Positions 25,010 through 38,774 of a stretch of 64,000 bases of DNA are shown here, piece after piece (within the stretch, counting starts at the first letter, position 1; each line of letters opens with the position of its first letter). The DNA is from Apricaphanius iberus (taxonomy: Eukaryota > Chordata > Actinopteri > Cyprinodontiformes > Aphaniidae). The translations under genes and the position numbers were made by a program. The notes beneath the pieces were generated by a model, which was not told the origin of the DNA, searched no databases, and worked only from the letters and a program-made list of their open reading frames with translations. The stretch is taken from the NCBI GenBank assembly GCA_028564705.1, contig JAPXFQ010000184.1, positions 1,418,501 through 1,482,500 of the forward strand, read 5' to 3'.

Positions 25010-28000
25010 ACAGTAGGTTGGTGAAAGCAGCTAAAGCAATCATTTAGAGGGTGGGACTTCACTATGATCTGCCCTGTGGATTTTTTTTTTTATCAGCACT
25101 TTGAATTTGGTTCTACATGTGCAACACATGTAAAAAGGTTTCTGACCAACTTTCAATCTGCATATCATCTTATTCATCTGTGACTCTTTTACTTTTTAAT
25201 TTTAAAAAAGGAGGAAACAGAGGAAGAATGAGGTTGGTTTGCCAAATGTGCTAAGCCCTTTACAAAATGTAAAAGGCCTAATCAAAGCTTTACTGGGAGT
25301 TGCCCACAGAACCGGTGAAAAAAATCTGTCACGGTGCTTTAGATTAATGTAAATATTTTGAATTTGCTTCCAAGCTCTGAACTGTAGCCTTTCTAGTTTA
25401 TGAGCACAAGAAATGATTTTACCTGATATATCAATGTTTGATACGCTCATTTTATGTGCCAGGGACATTTCATATAGATGCTCTGAGAAAGCAGCTGCTG
25501 AACTGATTTTCAACTTGACTGGAAGCAAAAAAAATCCTGTATGGCTTACATCAATGAATGCAATATAGCTAAGCACTATGAGGTCGGTCTAACAACAGCT
25601 GGTGAGAAAAGATGACTTGGAGTTATTTACTTTGTGTATCAGTGAAGTCTTAAAAAATGAAACATTAGGTAAAATAGCATATCATTCCTACTTCTCTTTA
25701 CAAGCTGGGGGGGCTTTTACAGGTCCTTACCGAAGCAGGGACCCAGCCAGGAACAGGAGAAGTTTACAACCACAACCCGAATGGAAAAGAAAATCTGTTG
25801 TACATGTGTAAAGATGCTGCCATGTTGATTGCGATGTAAATGTGCCATTTTTATAATTATAAAATCGGTAACTCTACTAAATAAAGCACAGCGTGGTTCT
25901 TTTTTTACTTTTAAATGGTGTCTAAACCCTTTCTTTGCTAAACAAATTGTCATAATATTTCTCTCGTGGGATAATATGTATTGCCTTTTTGATGTTTTTT
26001 GGGGGGGCTGAGGAGGTTATTGCTGCTCTTCCGTTTTTCCTTGATAAACCTTGGATATGAACGCTGTTCTTCAAATAATCTTGCGTTTCTTTACATTTGA
26101 ATTGCATACTTCTGTTTTTAACTGACTTCTTGATCCTCTCATGACATTTCTTTTATTTGCAGCAGACATGGTTTGCTTCATGGCTATCCATACAAATGAA
26201 AGCCAGTGGCTTCTTTTTATACTGAGGCACAAGCAACATTGAGCGAGGCTTTTAGCAGATCACAGAAAGGCTAAACCATGTACAGCAAAGTTTCTTTCTT
26301 TTTGTACTTTTCAAATTTTTAAATCTGTCTGTCTGAGAATGTGTTTTGGGAATATCGGCCACCTTTTGAAAATCTCAGATTAAGGTAAGGATCTCAATTT
26401 TCTTAGAAATAAAACAAGGCTGATATTTTAGTCATGCTTGCTACACTAACCATGCTAATTGCTAATGAAAGCCTAAAATGTCAACTCTGTCATTATGTTG
26501 TCTTTTCTCTGTTTTATTTTATCTTAAATTGCTTCTCATTCACAGTATGATGTCAAGTATGCTCCCTAATTACATTTTTTTTACAAATAGGGTGAAGAAA
26601 TATTTTCTGTGCTACACCATTATTCCTCTTTATCTTGAGGCAGCCCTAATTTAAAACTACAAAGTGCAGATTTAACCAATTACTCTATTGTTAAAGGTGT
26701 TGTATCAGCTAAACGTCTGTTTCTGACTTTTAGTCCTTCTTGTTTTAACTTTATAAAAATACATTTTCTAACCTCTCACTGCTGATTTGAGGCATATGCT
26801 ACCATTAAACAGATCTGACTGCTGGTCCCCAATCAACACCCAATTGTTTAGTTATGTGATTATTCATATCTATTTTTTTATTACAGGAAATTAAACCTTA
26901 TGAGAAGAACAATTAAATATCTGGATTATAAAGAAATTCAGTCTCTCATCTATCCATTTTTTTTTGTACAGTGATATATATATTGTATACAGTTAATCCC
27001 TTGCTGCCATCTGATATTATTGGGCTGTTCCAACTTTTCTCTCACTCTTCCTTCATCTTTACAACAGGCCCTTATGTTTGGAATAGTCGTACCAAAGCAA
27101 GTTATTCTTAGAGATTAGAAATCTGTTTCTCCTCGCTGTTTTAAGAAATGGCTAAATGTCATGGTTTCCTGTTTTGACCTGGAAGAAATCCGATATACTC
27201 AGTCAAACACTCATCACAAAGTCCTCGATGTCTGGGGACCCTTTATCAAAGTGACAGGAATAGTCACACTGGACATTATTTTTCTATCTGTTTGTATTTA
27301 ACTCCCTATAAGATGTCCTTCACAGCCAGTCTGCTTGTCTTTATTGGTGCATTGCTTTTTGGACTTTCTGGACTCTGAGCTGACATGCATAACTATAACT
27401 TTTATATGTTTATATCTTTGTGGGATTTTTGTTTTTTCCTATTCTTTTTGTTTTAATATACATTTTCTCTGTTTAATATGTGGTCTAAAAATGTAGAAAC
27501 TTTATAGTTAAAGTGTTTTAAGATATATATATATTATATATATATAAAATAAAATCTGCTGAGTGGTTTCAAATCTTGCTCCAAATTTAAATTTAGTACA
27601 GTCACCTGCTTGTGAAAAAATCTCTCCCCACTGTCTGAACCTTTCTTGTACTGATCTTATCCAATGTTTCTTTTCATCCTCCCTCTTTTCAAGTTATAAA
27701 GGAATGTGAAAGTCCTCTGAAAGTTGAAGGGCAGCTTTACATTCCAGCCTGGATGTCTGTGTCAAGGGTAGCAGGTTAGACAGACTGGTGGAGGCTTGTG
27801 ACTTCTCTGGTGACAGATGGGAACAAGACCTAGAGCAATGAACCATTGTCTCCACAACCTCTAGACCACCTGGTCAGCTCAGTCTGACACTAAGTGAAGC
27901 TTACGAAGAAAAATGTGCTTCAGTTTTCACATGACTTGACCTGAAAATATGTCTTTCTTGCTGTCAACTTCCAATTATGAAACCACGAATTGAGAAAAAT

Positions 28001-28235
28001 GTAGGTAAGAAATAAAAGTAGGGTTGTAAGATCCATCCATACTATAAGATATCTCCAAATATTTCTTACCAAGTTACTGTAAGCATGAGACTTGTTGTGG
28101 CGGGGTTTGGAGCAGCAGTCAATAACAGTCCCAGATTTGAAGATGAGTGCTTTTATGGCTGACATCTTGTGTCTTTCTTTGAAACTCTTATTTTGAAATA
28201 AGAAAGGAAGCACTTGTTTAGTTGCACTTCTGTGT
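25010..28235. other. No gene recognised
   Basis: AT-rich DNA with one TA microsatellite. The 124-codon minus-strand frame at 25,202-25,576 lacks any recognisable family feature. Confidence 0.5.
27523..27552. repeat. (TA)n microsatellite, imperfect palindrome
   Basis: Alternating TA broken once by TT, able to fold on itself; about 30 bp. Confidence 0.85.
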
Positions 28236-28239
28236 TGAC

Positions 28240-28535
28240 ATACCGGACTGCTCCACCATTTTATCGGAATGTTTACGTTACGTCACGTTGCCTGTGGTCC
28301 CGTCCTCGGTAGCCGACGTCACTCTTCTTCTACGATTTTGAGGCTTCTGCTGTATTGTGGGATAGCATAGCGTCCATTCGGATCTCACTTTGGCTGTAGT
28401 GCATATCCGGGAACTTTATGCCAACTACGCCAATCCATACTAGAGATTCGGTTCTACTACATCGCTCGCTTACTGCTTTTCGCCTGCTACGTAGTAGGCA
28501 TAGTAGGGTATTCGGATGCAGGGAGAGTTGACTAA
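28240..28535. repeat. Probable dispersed repeat, family unknown
   Basis: A stretch more GC- and CpG-rich than its neighbours, with GTTTACGTTACGTCACGTTG, GCTACGTAGTAGGCATAGTA and GGGTATTCGGATGCAGGG. Sequences like these are dispersed in fish genomes, but I could not define its ends, and a CpG-rich regulatory region is an alternative. Confidence 0.35.
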
Positions 28536-28539
28536 TAAC

Positions 28540-31500
28540 TTGCTAGGCTGGCTGACAACATTCAAGTGACCAAAGCACCTACTGTAACACCAATGCTAAA
28601 ACCGCTAAAGTAGGAATTCAATTCAAAAGCTAAATCAATTAATCGTTTAATCATTCATACTTCTGGAAGATTTTAGTTTAAAGGAACCTTTAATTTTAAC
28701 ATCCTTCTTCTGACTTGAAGTAATAAATTGGAGCGATCCAGCCATAGTACCAACTTGAATCTGACAGAGAATCTATGGAGAAAGCTAATGATTGGGGTGA
28801 TGGCAAGGAGTCCTTCCAACCTCATAGACTTTGTAAAATAATATTATAAAGCTGGTTAAGAAATTATAAGAAGAGAAGCACCATTCTCACCAGAATGTAC
28901 TTAAAATGAGCAGTGGTTTGGAGAAAGAGCCATGTGTGTTTTCCTAACATTACATCTCCGGGTAACAATTTTGCCTCTTTCTATGTTACTACACATCAGA
29001 GAAGTTCTTTGAAGAACTGAAAGCCTGATAAATTCGAAATACAAAAACAAATCAGAAATGCAAAGTAAAAACATTTTGAGAGTACGGCTTAGGGGCTCAA
29101 ATTTCTATTCAAATTTAATGACATCCATACATATGTTTGCAAAATGTGACTTTTAAGAACAGCCATGTGCAAAAGAAAAAAAGGAGTTGCCTTAACCTGT
29201 ACATCATCAATCAAGCTAAGCTTTAGCTTTTGCAAGTTATGAAAGGGCGTGTGTTTCTTCAAAACATTTCAAATGTTGACTTGAGGCAACTTTAGTATGT
29301 GAACACATTCTACCAATTCAGTCAACAAGAAATCTGAACTTTTCATCCAGCAGGAAAGAAGTAGTTCAGGGATTTTACACTATTTTTCCAGATTCACACA
29401 GAAAAAAAGCACACAGACTGACACACAAGGAAACCGTCTCCTTTAATCACAGGAATCCTGACTGGGAACATTCCTGTCACACAGTGTTAGCACCATTTGC
29501 TTATTAGAGCAAACTACGGTTACTGTCAATTTAATTTTCATAAGCTGAATGATTACAGAGCTTATCCTCTGTATCCTTTCCTACATGCTGCATTTGATCA
29601 ACTTTCCCACATACAACAGACAGTGAAGCATGTGACTTTAGTAAAAGAGCTGTCTGATTTATTTAAACTCTGCTCCAAATGTTTTATGGACTTTTAACAC
29701 AGATTGTTTTCTGCTGCAGTGAAATTGACTCAATGTCATGCAAACAAGGAGGATAATTTATGTTGTTTTTCAACATGTGGGAAAAAAAATCTGCCTAGGC
29801 AGAATTTTTTGAAGTCTGTTCACATGATGAACCACCCTTACAGGTTTTATTACATTACTGCAGATGACTGTATGTTTAAACCTGCTATGATTACTCGCTG
29901 CACCTGAAAATCTTCTTTGTTGTGTCATTCTTGGATAATTGCTGACTCTTTGTTGTGAATTCTAGCAACAAAAAAAAACAGATGACACATCTACCGAGTA
30001 GACAGCAGGTTAAAAAGGAGTTCATCAACTCAATATGTTTTGTCTGTTTAAATATTTGTAAAGGGGTCATCACTCATGAAATTTACAAAAGATGCAAAAA
30101 TCCAACTAATCCGCACATACAAAGAAATCAAATCAAATTAGTCCACAAAATGTTAATTATTAAAATTAAGAGTAAAATTATGATTGACACAGGTAAAAAG
30201 TATTGAACAACTGAAGAACAGGATGTATGAAAAAGTATAGAAAATCAGGAACCCTGCTGAAATTATTATTTTAAAAGAAAGGTGTAACAAAGTTTAATGA
30301 TATTATGAGCTTATGATTTTATATTATGTAATTTGTTACTGTTTTATTGTTGAAGTTTATCTTCTTTATTTAAATTGTATTGCTGTTTCTGTATCTCTTC
30401 TTCTTTTCCTTTCCTCAAAATGTCTGACATTTTGCCAGACCACAATTAAAAATATGAACATCATTCTTAACCCGTTCTTCCTGAATAAAAAAAAGTTAAA
30501 TAAATAAAGTAAAATATGTCAGTATCTATTTATTTATTTACGTGTCCTGTCTAGCAATATGCTACTCAGAATTGGTGTCTGAGTACCAAGTACAACAGAT
30601 TTACTTTCCCAAGCAGAGCATTGCAGCTTTGCTATAATACTCCACTTGATATATATGTATGAAAAATATGTATTAGTGATTACTGTTGGTTTAATTTCTT
30701 GAAGTTATAGACACGAAATTGAGATAAGAAGGAAGAAAGAAAGAAGATAAAGAAGAGAAACAGGACCGGTTGAAGTGTGAACTGACGACACAAGATAGGG
30801 AGGTAAACAAAGAACACAAGAAAACATCCCAGTCCTCCACCTCTGTTGGACAGCAGAGAAGTGGGAAAAAAAACCCAAATAAAAACCACCAATAGAACAG
30901 AACAACATTAGCAACACGGATCTAGTAATATTAACTAAGAATTACACATTCACTACACACAAATATGGATTAATGAACACAACACTAATGTCAGTAATAT
31001 ATCAGTATTTAGATAATATTGTTACGTCCAAATCAACATAAGATTGCTTAATAATAACTGATACATTGTAAAAAGGTTTCATATTACCAAAATATGTGAC
31101 AAGGTGGTATGATTTGTAAAAGCAAATATACCTTCCTAAAAAATCCTTTAGTTGCAAAATATTCCTATGGTCTAATCCGGACCTGGAGAGAATATGATTT
31201 TAACAGAGAAGTCAAAAGAATAAACTAAACATTTTTCCAAGAACTACGCACTAAGAGTTTCAGTAGGACCTGGAAGGAACATGCATTGTTTTTCCACATG
31301 AAAATAGTAAGTAATAAACTCAACCACAATTGTGTTGCTTTCAACTAGATTTTATTGAACCAGATGAAAATCTATGTCAAGGAGAGTATATACATCAGTA
31401 TCATAACAGAGCCTAAACACAACCCTAGAAGAACAGCACAAACATTCACGACTATCTTGCTCAATGGGATTCGTAAAAAAAAACTGAAATTTGAATCCTA

Positions 31501-33160
31501 AAAATAATCATGAAATTGTAGCATAAATGTCTGAACCAAACCTGGAGCAAGATTTCTGAAACACAGTTGTTTTGTTCTGAGGAGAATTAAGGTATACTTC
31601 CGCTGCAACTGCATTGTGTTCACTTGTTTTTGTCTTTGTCTGCGTTCAGAAGTATGCGAGACTGGAACTCTGAGGGGTTGTTTGTGCGTCGTCTGATATT
31701 TTGTGTCTGTGTTTGTGTGTTTCCAGGAGGAGGAAAGAGGGGGCAGTTTGCAGCAAGAGGCCACAGAATGAAATGAAGGAAACGGGAAGGAAATGACAAA
31801 CGCTTGCTCTATGAGAGTGCAAACTGCTGCTCTCTCTTCATCGTCCTGTGTGAAAACTTCAACTCACAAATACATACAAATTGTGTTGTTCTCAACTTTC
31901 AAACAACAAAAGCAACACAGTCGAAGACACTGAATGAATAATATTAGGATTTTTATATTATAATAAGATAGAGGAGACATAAGGAGAGGAAGTGGAACTG
32001 AAAGAGAGACGAAAATAAAAAACAATGATTGAGAGACAGATTAGTTGAAGAGGGAAAGATGGAGGATACAGGAAATGTACAATGGAGATTGGTTTTAGTC
32101 ACCAAAGGTATGCTACATTACAAGTCCTGAGTACCTTTTGTCTTTTATTCAGCAACCATTTTGCCATTCACACTCACATAAACACCCATCGAAAACATTT
32201 GCAAGCTTGTTTTTAAATAGACATATTTCAGCACAACTGGTTCAGTGAAATGATCAGAGCACATATCACAGCTGAACTAAGGCCGAAAAAATATTTTTTC
32301 CTCAAACTTCAGCACGAGCCAGTGTAGGAAGTGAGTTATTCCACTCTGATAACCCAAAGATTAGCAAAAACGCAATGACAGCAAAAACACAGTGACAGCA
32401 AAAACCCAGCGGCCCTGGATCAGATAAAGCCTTGGAATATTTGTTATTGTTTGCTTTAACTACCCAGTAACACCCGATCAGGGGCACTGCCGATTTATAT
32501 CAAAGAACGGCTTCCCTGATTAAACAGAACTTCTCATTGAAACAGCGTAAATCATCGAAAAAGTGCAGCTGAAAACAAGAAAGGAATGCCATGGGAAGGT
32601 GAAAGGTCACCGAAAGAATGTCATCGGTACGGTTATTATTACAAACCCTTACATGAATGCACATAGCTTTGAGCATGTGTAAGCACACAATCCCTTATTC
32701 AACAGAGCTGTTTAGATTTATTTTCTCATGCTTCCGAGAGAGCTTTCCTCATACCTGCATAAAGGAAGACAAGCAGATATTCCCTCTGTATATTTCAGGT
32801 GTAAAGCTTCTCATGTGCTCATGATTGGCAGCACCTGATTCAGGATAATTTAGTTTAGGGTGTGTCAAGAACAAGCTGTACATTTTCTTGAACAATCCCA
32901 AAATGATTTGCACCAGAAAAGTTTCTTCAAATGAATCAGCAAACCTAAATTCCCAAAGTGTTTTCAGATGTAACATCGGAGAAGATCAATTTCCATACAG
33001 CACAGGTTCTTAATTACATTTCTCGCTGCGTTTTGGTTGGACAATTTTAACACATGAGTATGTTTGAGTTGAAAACATTTTACTGTAGCTCTCAGTTGTA
33101 GGCAGTATGTCTAGCCTCTGTTTTCCTACTGGAAGGGAATGTGCTGTGGCAGTCTAATGA
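28540..33160. other. No gene recognised
   Basis: No exon or definable transposon. A purine-rich patch at about 30,725-30,770 (GAAGGAAGAAAGAAAGAAGA) gives spurious hydrophobic frames on the opposite strand. Confidence 0.5.
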
Positions 33161-33164
33161 CTTA

Positions 33165-33606
33165 TGGTGCCTTCAGACCGCAGGCTTTGTCAGCGTCAGC
33201 AGCGTCAGGATTACATGTTAAGTCTACCATTGAGGCTGTTGGAGGAGCGTCACGGTCTCTGTGGCATTTTGTGAGCGTCGGCTCTGTCAACTCTGCAAGC
33301 TTTTCCTACATTTCAAGCTTCAAAGCACATAACGCTAGCAATGCAGAAGTTGAACTTTTGATGATCCTATAGCTGTTGACGCAGTATGGCAGCCAATCAG
33401 AGCGTCTCACTGTAGTGATGTTGCCCGATGTCAACGCTGCCTAGCCAACCACGATCCACGAGTGTTTAAAACATCCAGCAGTGAAAGACCCACCTACGAA
33501 CTTTGCGAGCTTCATCTTTAAAATGTATCTTCTGTGTATATGCTTCATACTAGTCACTTTATGAGCGTTGCTTGACGCTGACAACGCTTCTGGTCTGAAT
33601 GCACCA
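33165..33606. mobile_element. Harbinger-type MITE, 442 bp, TTA target duplication
   Basis: The left end starts TGGTGCCTTCAGACC and continues into TTTGTCAGCGTCAG. The reverse complement of the right end starts TGGTGCATTCAGACC and continues into GTTGTCAGCGTCAA. The inverted repeats match over about 40 bp with a few mismatches. TTA flanks both ends (33,162-33,164 and 33,607-33,609), as expected for PIF/Harbinger insertions. There is no transposase, so it is a MITE. Confidence 0.8.
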
Positions 33607-33609
33607 TTA

Positions 33610-34679
33610 TGCTGTCTTTAACAGTTCTTTAGGGGGATTTTTCAGCAGGGTGTTGTATTTCCCAAAAATCTGATTTTTTTCCAGGGGTTTCAGGGGTAAA
33701 TGTGTTTTAAAAAAAAAAAGTAAATCCTCCACTTAAACATGTTTTTCATTGTTACTTACACAAACAGCATGTGGAGAGTGGATCTCCCTTATGTTGTGTT
33801 ATGCACAGAAAGCAAGGAAAAAAGTGACATGATAACTAGAAAGTTAGTATCTGAATTAAGGTTCTTAATTGGTGATAAGGCCTACTCCACTGTTAAAGTG
33901 GACTCTATTTGATCCTGTCTAGTTTAAAACTTACAATACTTAGATTTGTTAAACCTGAACTGGTTGTTCGCTTCCACCACTATAATCACAACCTGGCCTG
34001 GATAAATCAAGACTGATTCTTTATGGTCTTCTTTTTACTCTTAGGCTACAAAGGGAGCCCGTTTTGCGTTTCATTTCATTCCAACCTCTGGCATCTATAT
34101 ACCGTTTGCTTCATAAAGCAAACAGTACAAATACGTTTGTACTGAGTTCAAAAGTAAAAAAACTGAGACGTACTTATTGTGAATGATGGCGTCTGGGTGC
34201 GTATTCTATTGCTGAATTGTGAAATCCAGTTTCTATTCATGTTTCATGGATGTGAAATTCATGTAGCACTTTATACACACACAATTACTCAGTATTGTAG
34301 AAGTACTCTCCAAATTGCCGAACACTGCGAACAAGATTTCTTTTCTAAACACATTTTCCAGATTCACTTAATGGCCTATGTGTATGTGAAAACAAAAAAG
34401 GAAGGGGTGTAGCAGGAGATTTGCCAAGGTATTATTCATTTACGAATCCCCATTATCTCCACACATAATACTTCACATGGACAGTATACCAAAAACTTAC
34501 TTTTGGTCTCATCCAACAGGAGAAAATCCATTTAAAGTATTTGGATTCCTATTTGTATTTTTTATGTGCTTAATGAACATCCTTTCCTTGTTGTATTTGT
34601 GTTTCTATACATAAGTATTATGATGTATGAGTAGTGGTTTGCATGACTAACCATTCACGCATTAAAAGATCAGCAACAC
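33610..34679. other. No gene recognised
   Basis: Unremarkable AT-rich sequence between the Harbinger-type MITE and the antisense LINE fragment. Confidence 0.5.
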
Positions 34680-35290
34680 ATTTCAGTTCAGTTCAGTTTA
34701 TTTTGTTTCAGTCACACAAAATATGTTTTACATATTTCATACAATCAATCGACAATCCATGTGAGACCAAAACAGGCAGAAGCAAAAGCTTGTTTGCCTT
34801 ATTTAACCTTTTAACTCAATATAAGTTACCTTACATTATGCAATTGGAACAAGTAGACAATATACAATATATATTTTACATAAGGAAAACGAATGTATTC
34901 TTTTACATATCTCTTAAAAATAGACTGGGAAATCATGTTTTTAAATGTAAAGAAAGCGTGACAGTTCTTCACCTCTTCACTCTCTTTATTCCATAACTGA
35001 GCCCCACAAAAATACAAACATCTTTGTTTATACCGTTTAGTAGCTTTTGGCTAAATAAATTTGCAATCATCTCTTAAATTATATTTAGTTTGTTGAAGCT
35101 GAAAGTGTTTTTGAACACCTTCTGGTAGATTTATCTGTTTTGCTTTAAACATAATTTGAATTGTTTTGTAATAAACTATATCATAAAATTTCATGTAGTT
35201 GGATTTGATAAATAACGGATGTGTATGGTCATAATACCCAGCATTATTAATCAGGCGTATGGCACATCAGGCGTATGGCACGTTTCTGTA
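34680..35290 (-). mobile_element. LINE fragment: reverse transcriptase C-terminal region and tail
   Basis: On the minus strand a broken frame translates FIKSNYMKFYDIVYYKTIQI and later FCGAQLWNKESEEVKNC, typical of the last part of ORF2 in a fish LINE. AATAAACTGAACTGAACTGA follows at the retroposon end near 34,690. Stops interrupt the frame. No 5' part is present. Confidence 0.65.
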
Positions 35291-35294
35291 ACCA

Positions 35295-36885
35295 ACCTTA
35301 CACCTCAGCTATGTTTAAGGCTGAGATAAATGTGGTTTGGAAACTGTACACCTTTTTTCTGTCATTTGAAAACTGCTCATTCGTTACACTCAGCCACTGC
35401 CCCAGAGGTAAACTGGTACTATAGCATGGCAAGTGTTCATGCTAAATCCTGTCTCTGACATCCAGCTGGTTTATACCGGTAAAGAACCTTTGCACTTTCA
35501 GTTAATAGCCAAGCAAAGTCTGCCCATTTCATTAAAAATTGCTGTTCTAAGCACATGAGGTGAATTAGCTCTTTGCAAGAAAACCTCCAGCTAAATAGGA
35601 AGCAAGCAGGATTTCACATTCTTTGGAACTGCAGTAGAGAACAAAATGAAGCATTTTGTAGCTTTTATACCAAACTGCAAAAACTGCTAAGGAAAGACAA
35701 ATATCTGTGAGAATGTGTGAAAATTGTTGCTATAGTCACCTACAATAAAACCTGTTTAACCTCAATTAAATCATGCCCTGCCACTTTAAGGCTGACCTCC
35801 AGGTAAGGTAGCAGACAAAGTGGGGGCAGCCGCAACCAAGCACAATGTGTGCTCTGTCTACTGTGTGTGCCTCAGGAGACCTGATGATATGTTAACTCTA
35901 TGGAGGTAACATCATGTGGGGGTTGGGTGGTCAGGGGAAGATTACAGTCTGGACATGAAAGGCCAGCAAGGTTGCTCTGTTGTCTGCTGCAGCTCATGGT
36001 CTGCGTCTTAAGAGGCTTTAACAGGCTTGAAAGGGATGAGCTGCCATCTGGCTAAATCCTGAACAGCTAGTCACATATGCTTGGTGGAAATATGTTGACA
36101 TCACCTTTTTGGTGTGATGCTTCCTGAAACTCTTTCATCGGTTGCTTGAATGAAAATGACTTCTTTGTCATTTAAAATATCTATACCTGTCAAAAACCTG
36201 CACCCAATCTGCCACTCATTCAATGAGTAAATCATTTGTTTCCTTCTCGATCCTCAGAGAAGATCAGAGTGAATCTGATGATTTAAGTTAAAAATCAACA
36301 TTGTATCCCTGCATCCTTTTTCCATACAGCTGCAGCATAGTTTCTCACAGGCTTTATTTTCATCGTGGTGTTATTCCAAGGCCTGTGTTTCAGACAAAGC
36401 GACGGAGCAAAAACATTTCTCCAATTTCAACTGTATTTTGTTTACGCTTGCAGGGAGACGGATGGTTTAAACTGACATCCAGCAGCAGCAGAGATAAACA
36501 ATGGTGAATGCTTTAGATAATGGAAACAGGGCCAAAAGGTCAGAAAGAACCAGCAACCATCGGCCCACAACAATGTGACTCTCAACCGAAAGTGTGGTCA
36601 CTTAAAAGAACATCTTTACCTCACTCTTTTGATCTCATATTTAGAAGCTTCAGTAACTCCTATTTATAATATGTATGGTACCCCAAATTTGTGAAATCTA
36701 AAACTTGGGCATTCAATTTTTTTCTATTCACAAATTAAGATGGCCAGACGTTTTAAATTTGAGGTACGGAATTGAAATCCAGCATCTAAGCTTGTGCAGG
36801 AAAATTGTTTTTCTGAAAGAAAACCATCAAAGAGGTAGGAATAGAAAATGGAAATGGTCACTGACTAGTGAATTAAAAAAAAAGT
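35295..36885. other. No gene recognised; possibly unique regulatory DNA
   Basis: Composition is more balanced at about 35,750-36,060 and no repeat is apparent. No coding frame is supported. Confidence 0.4.
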
Positions 36886-36889
36886 AAAT

Positions 36890-37440
36890 GATTGTACTGC
36901 ATATGTTAAATTACAGTAAATTGAGAAATTGTCTTTTTTGTGTTTTTCAGTACTTATATATTGGAAAAAAATGGAGTACAGTAATATGTCACATTTTCTG
37001 TAACAACGGTAAAAATCCAAAAAATTCTTTGCAATTAATTACTTTACAAATTACTTGATTCTGTGTAAATTATACTCTTTACTGCATTTTAATTTTGAAT
37101 TTACAATTTATAACTGAATGTCAATCACTTGAAATATACAATATTTTAACAGTAACAACATATAAAAATAGTGTTTGAATTACTGTGAAAATTACAGTGA
37201 TTTTTTTTTAAATACTAAAAGTCTTGGACTGTTTAGTAAATCTGTATATCTGTGAAGAATTATTATAAATTAAAAATATGCATAGGTTATAATTTGTACA
37301 GTCTTGTCAAGTATAAAACACAAATATTTACTATAAAAATATTCTGTGGGCCAATTACAGTAAAAGGGAATTTTCTTTTGTAATACAAATTATCTTAAAA
37401 TAGTCTGTATATTTTTACAGTAACGTACATTTAAATGCTG
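36890..37440. repeat. AT-rich repeat with iterated TTACAGTA words
   Basis: Many copies of ACAGTAA/TTACTGTA-like words occur from about 36,900 to 37,440, and again at 38,165-38,222 beyond the GGAT retroposon. Fish MITEs with such internal repetition are common. It may be one element split by the retroposon, but no terminal repeats could be defined. Confidence 0.4.
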
Positions 37441-37444
37441 TGAT

Positions 37445-37577
37445 GGTGTGGCGACCTGTCCAATTTGTACCCCGCCTCTCGTGCGTTGACATTTGGAGAT
37501 AGGCACCAGCCCCTCCCGCGACCCCTTGAGGATAAGCAGTTTAGAAAATGGAATGATGGATGGATGGATGGATGGAT
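37445..37577 (+). repeat. Retroposon 3' tail with (GGAT)n
   Basis: GGCGACCTGTCCAATTTGTA, CCCCGCCTCTCGTGCG, GATAGGCACCAGCCCCTCCC and GAGGATAAGCAGTTTAGAAA precede a GGAT tandem tail. This is one of the commonest fish retroposon ends, probably a SINE or RTE/Rex3-type tail; the family call is tentative. Confidence 0.65.
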
Positions 37578-38249
37578 CATTTTTAGCTTAAAACTGTGTA
37601 TCACTAATCAACATATATCACTATTTTTTTCAGATCCAAGATTTAAAGTCATACAGATAAAACATGTTACCTTTCTTTTTCCTGATACTGCATTAAACTT
37701 TGCGTGATATAAAATTTATTAAGAGAAAATTATTAAAAGTATATAGAAATGATGACATTAATATAATTTGGCGTGGCATCTGTACTTCAAATATTTTATG
37801 TTAGAAGTTAATGGAGTGTTTTTAAGCTCTATGATGCGCAACATTCAACAAAATGGATTTTAGTCTTTTTTTTCATCTTTATCAACGCTTTAATTACTTT
37901 CAGATTTAGAATCTTAGAGATTCCACACTCCAGTTCAGTAGGTGGCGGCAATGTACCTCAAGTTGCTTGCCAACTGTAGAAGAAAAAGAACAACAACAAC
38001 AAGAAAGAGAGTTTTGAAGCAGCTAAAGGCGCATTTCCACTATTGGAACTTCAAGGTAATTTGACCGTCCCTTCCTGATAAGCACGTGTCTCAACTTCAT
38101 CCGGCCTTCTTACTGCAAGGCTACAGTGCTACAAATTGCACCAATGTGCAGCTTTACCATAAACAGATTTACAGTATTTATTTTAATTAACGTTAATCTA
38201 CTGTAAAACATTTATTTGCAGTGGAATGTATTTATAGTTGCTAAAATAC

Positions 38250-38660
38250 ACTGCCCATTGATGCAATAACCTGGTCATTCAGTTTATTCAGGTAGTCAGC
38301 CTACCTCATTCTTGGAGCAAATACTGTTGCTGATCATTGACTTGAACAACCGTATCAATCAGTTTACAGTATGGTACTGCCCCCACAAGCTTGTATAATA
38401 GACGCTAGGTATGATGGGTGCATCACTGCACCTGTCTCTCTTCTTACCTTGATGCACCCATAACTCTGGAACAGGGTAAATCTGGACTCATCAGACCACA
38501 TGACCTCCTTCCATTGCTCTAGAGTCCGATCTTTATGCTCCCTAGCAAACCGCGGCCTTTTTTCCGGTTTGCCTCACTGATTAGTGGTTTTCTTATGGCT
38601 GTTCAGTCCCAGTCTCTTGAGTTCCCTTCGTGAAAAATGCTCTTTTACTATTAAGCATAA
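38250..38660 (-). mobile_element. Tc1/mariner-like remnant
   Basis: GGACTCATCAGACCACATGA, CTTCCATTGCTCTAGAGTCC and CAGTCCCAGTCTCTTGAGTT are antisense transposase-region words of a teleost Tc1-like family distinct from the other copies in this window. The element is truncated on both sides. Confidence 0.7.
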
Positions 38661-38679
38661 CCCAGAGTTAACCCAGGGT

Positions 38680-38770
38680 GACCATGGCTCTGGAGTTGGG
38701 TGTTTGTCTTGTGATTGGAAGATTGACAGTTCGAGCCCCGGCTCGGACTAAGACTGCCAAATTTATTCCT
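38680..38770 (+). repeat. tRNA-derived SINE head
   Basis: TGGCTCTGGAGTTGGG resembles a pol III A box and AGTTCGAGCCCCGGC a B box, about 40 nt apart, as in tRNA-derived SINEs. No stable tRNA cloverleaf can be built, and a functional tRNA is not claimed. Confidence 0.5.
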
Positions 38771-38774
38771 CAAA

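Noticed and set aside
25202..25576. 124-codon minus-strand open frame
   Set aside because: No homology, no conserved motif, and no flanking splice or promoter evidence.
38680..38770. tRNA gene
   Set aside because: Box-like motifs only; no acceptor or anticodon stem pairing is convincing.
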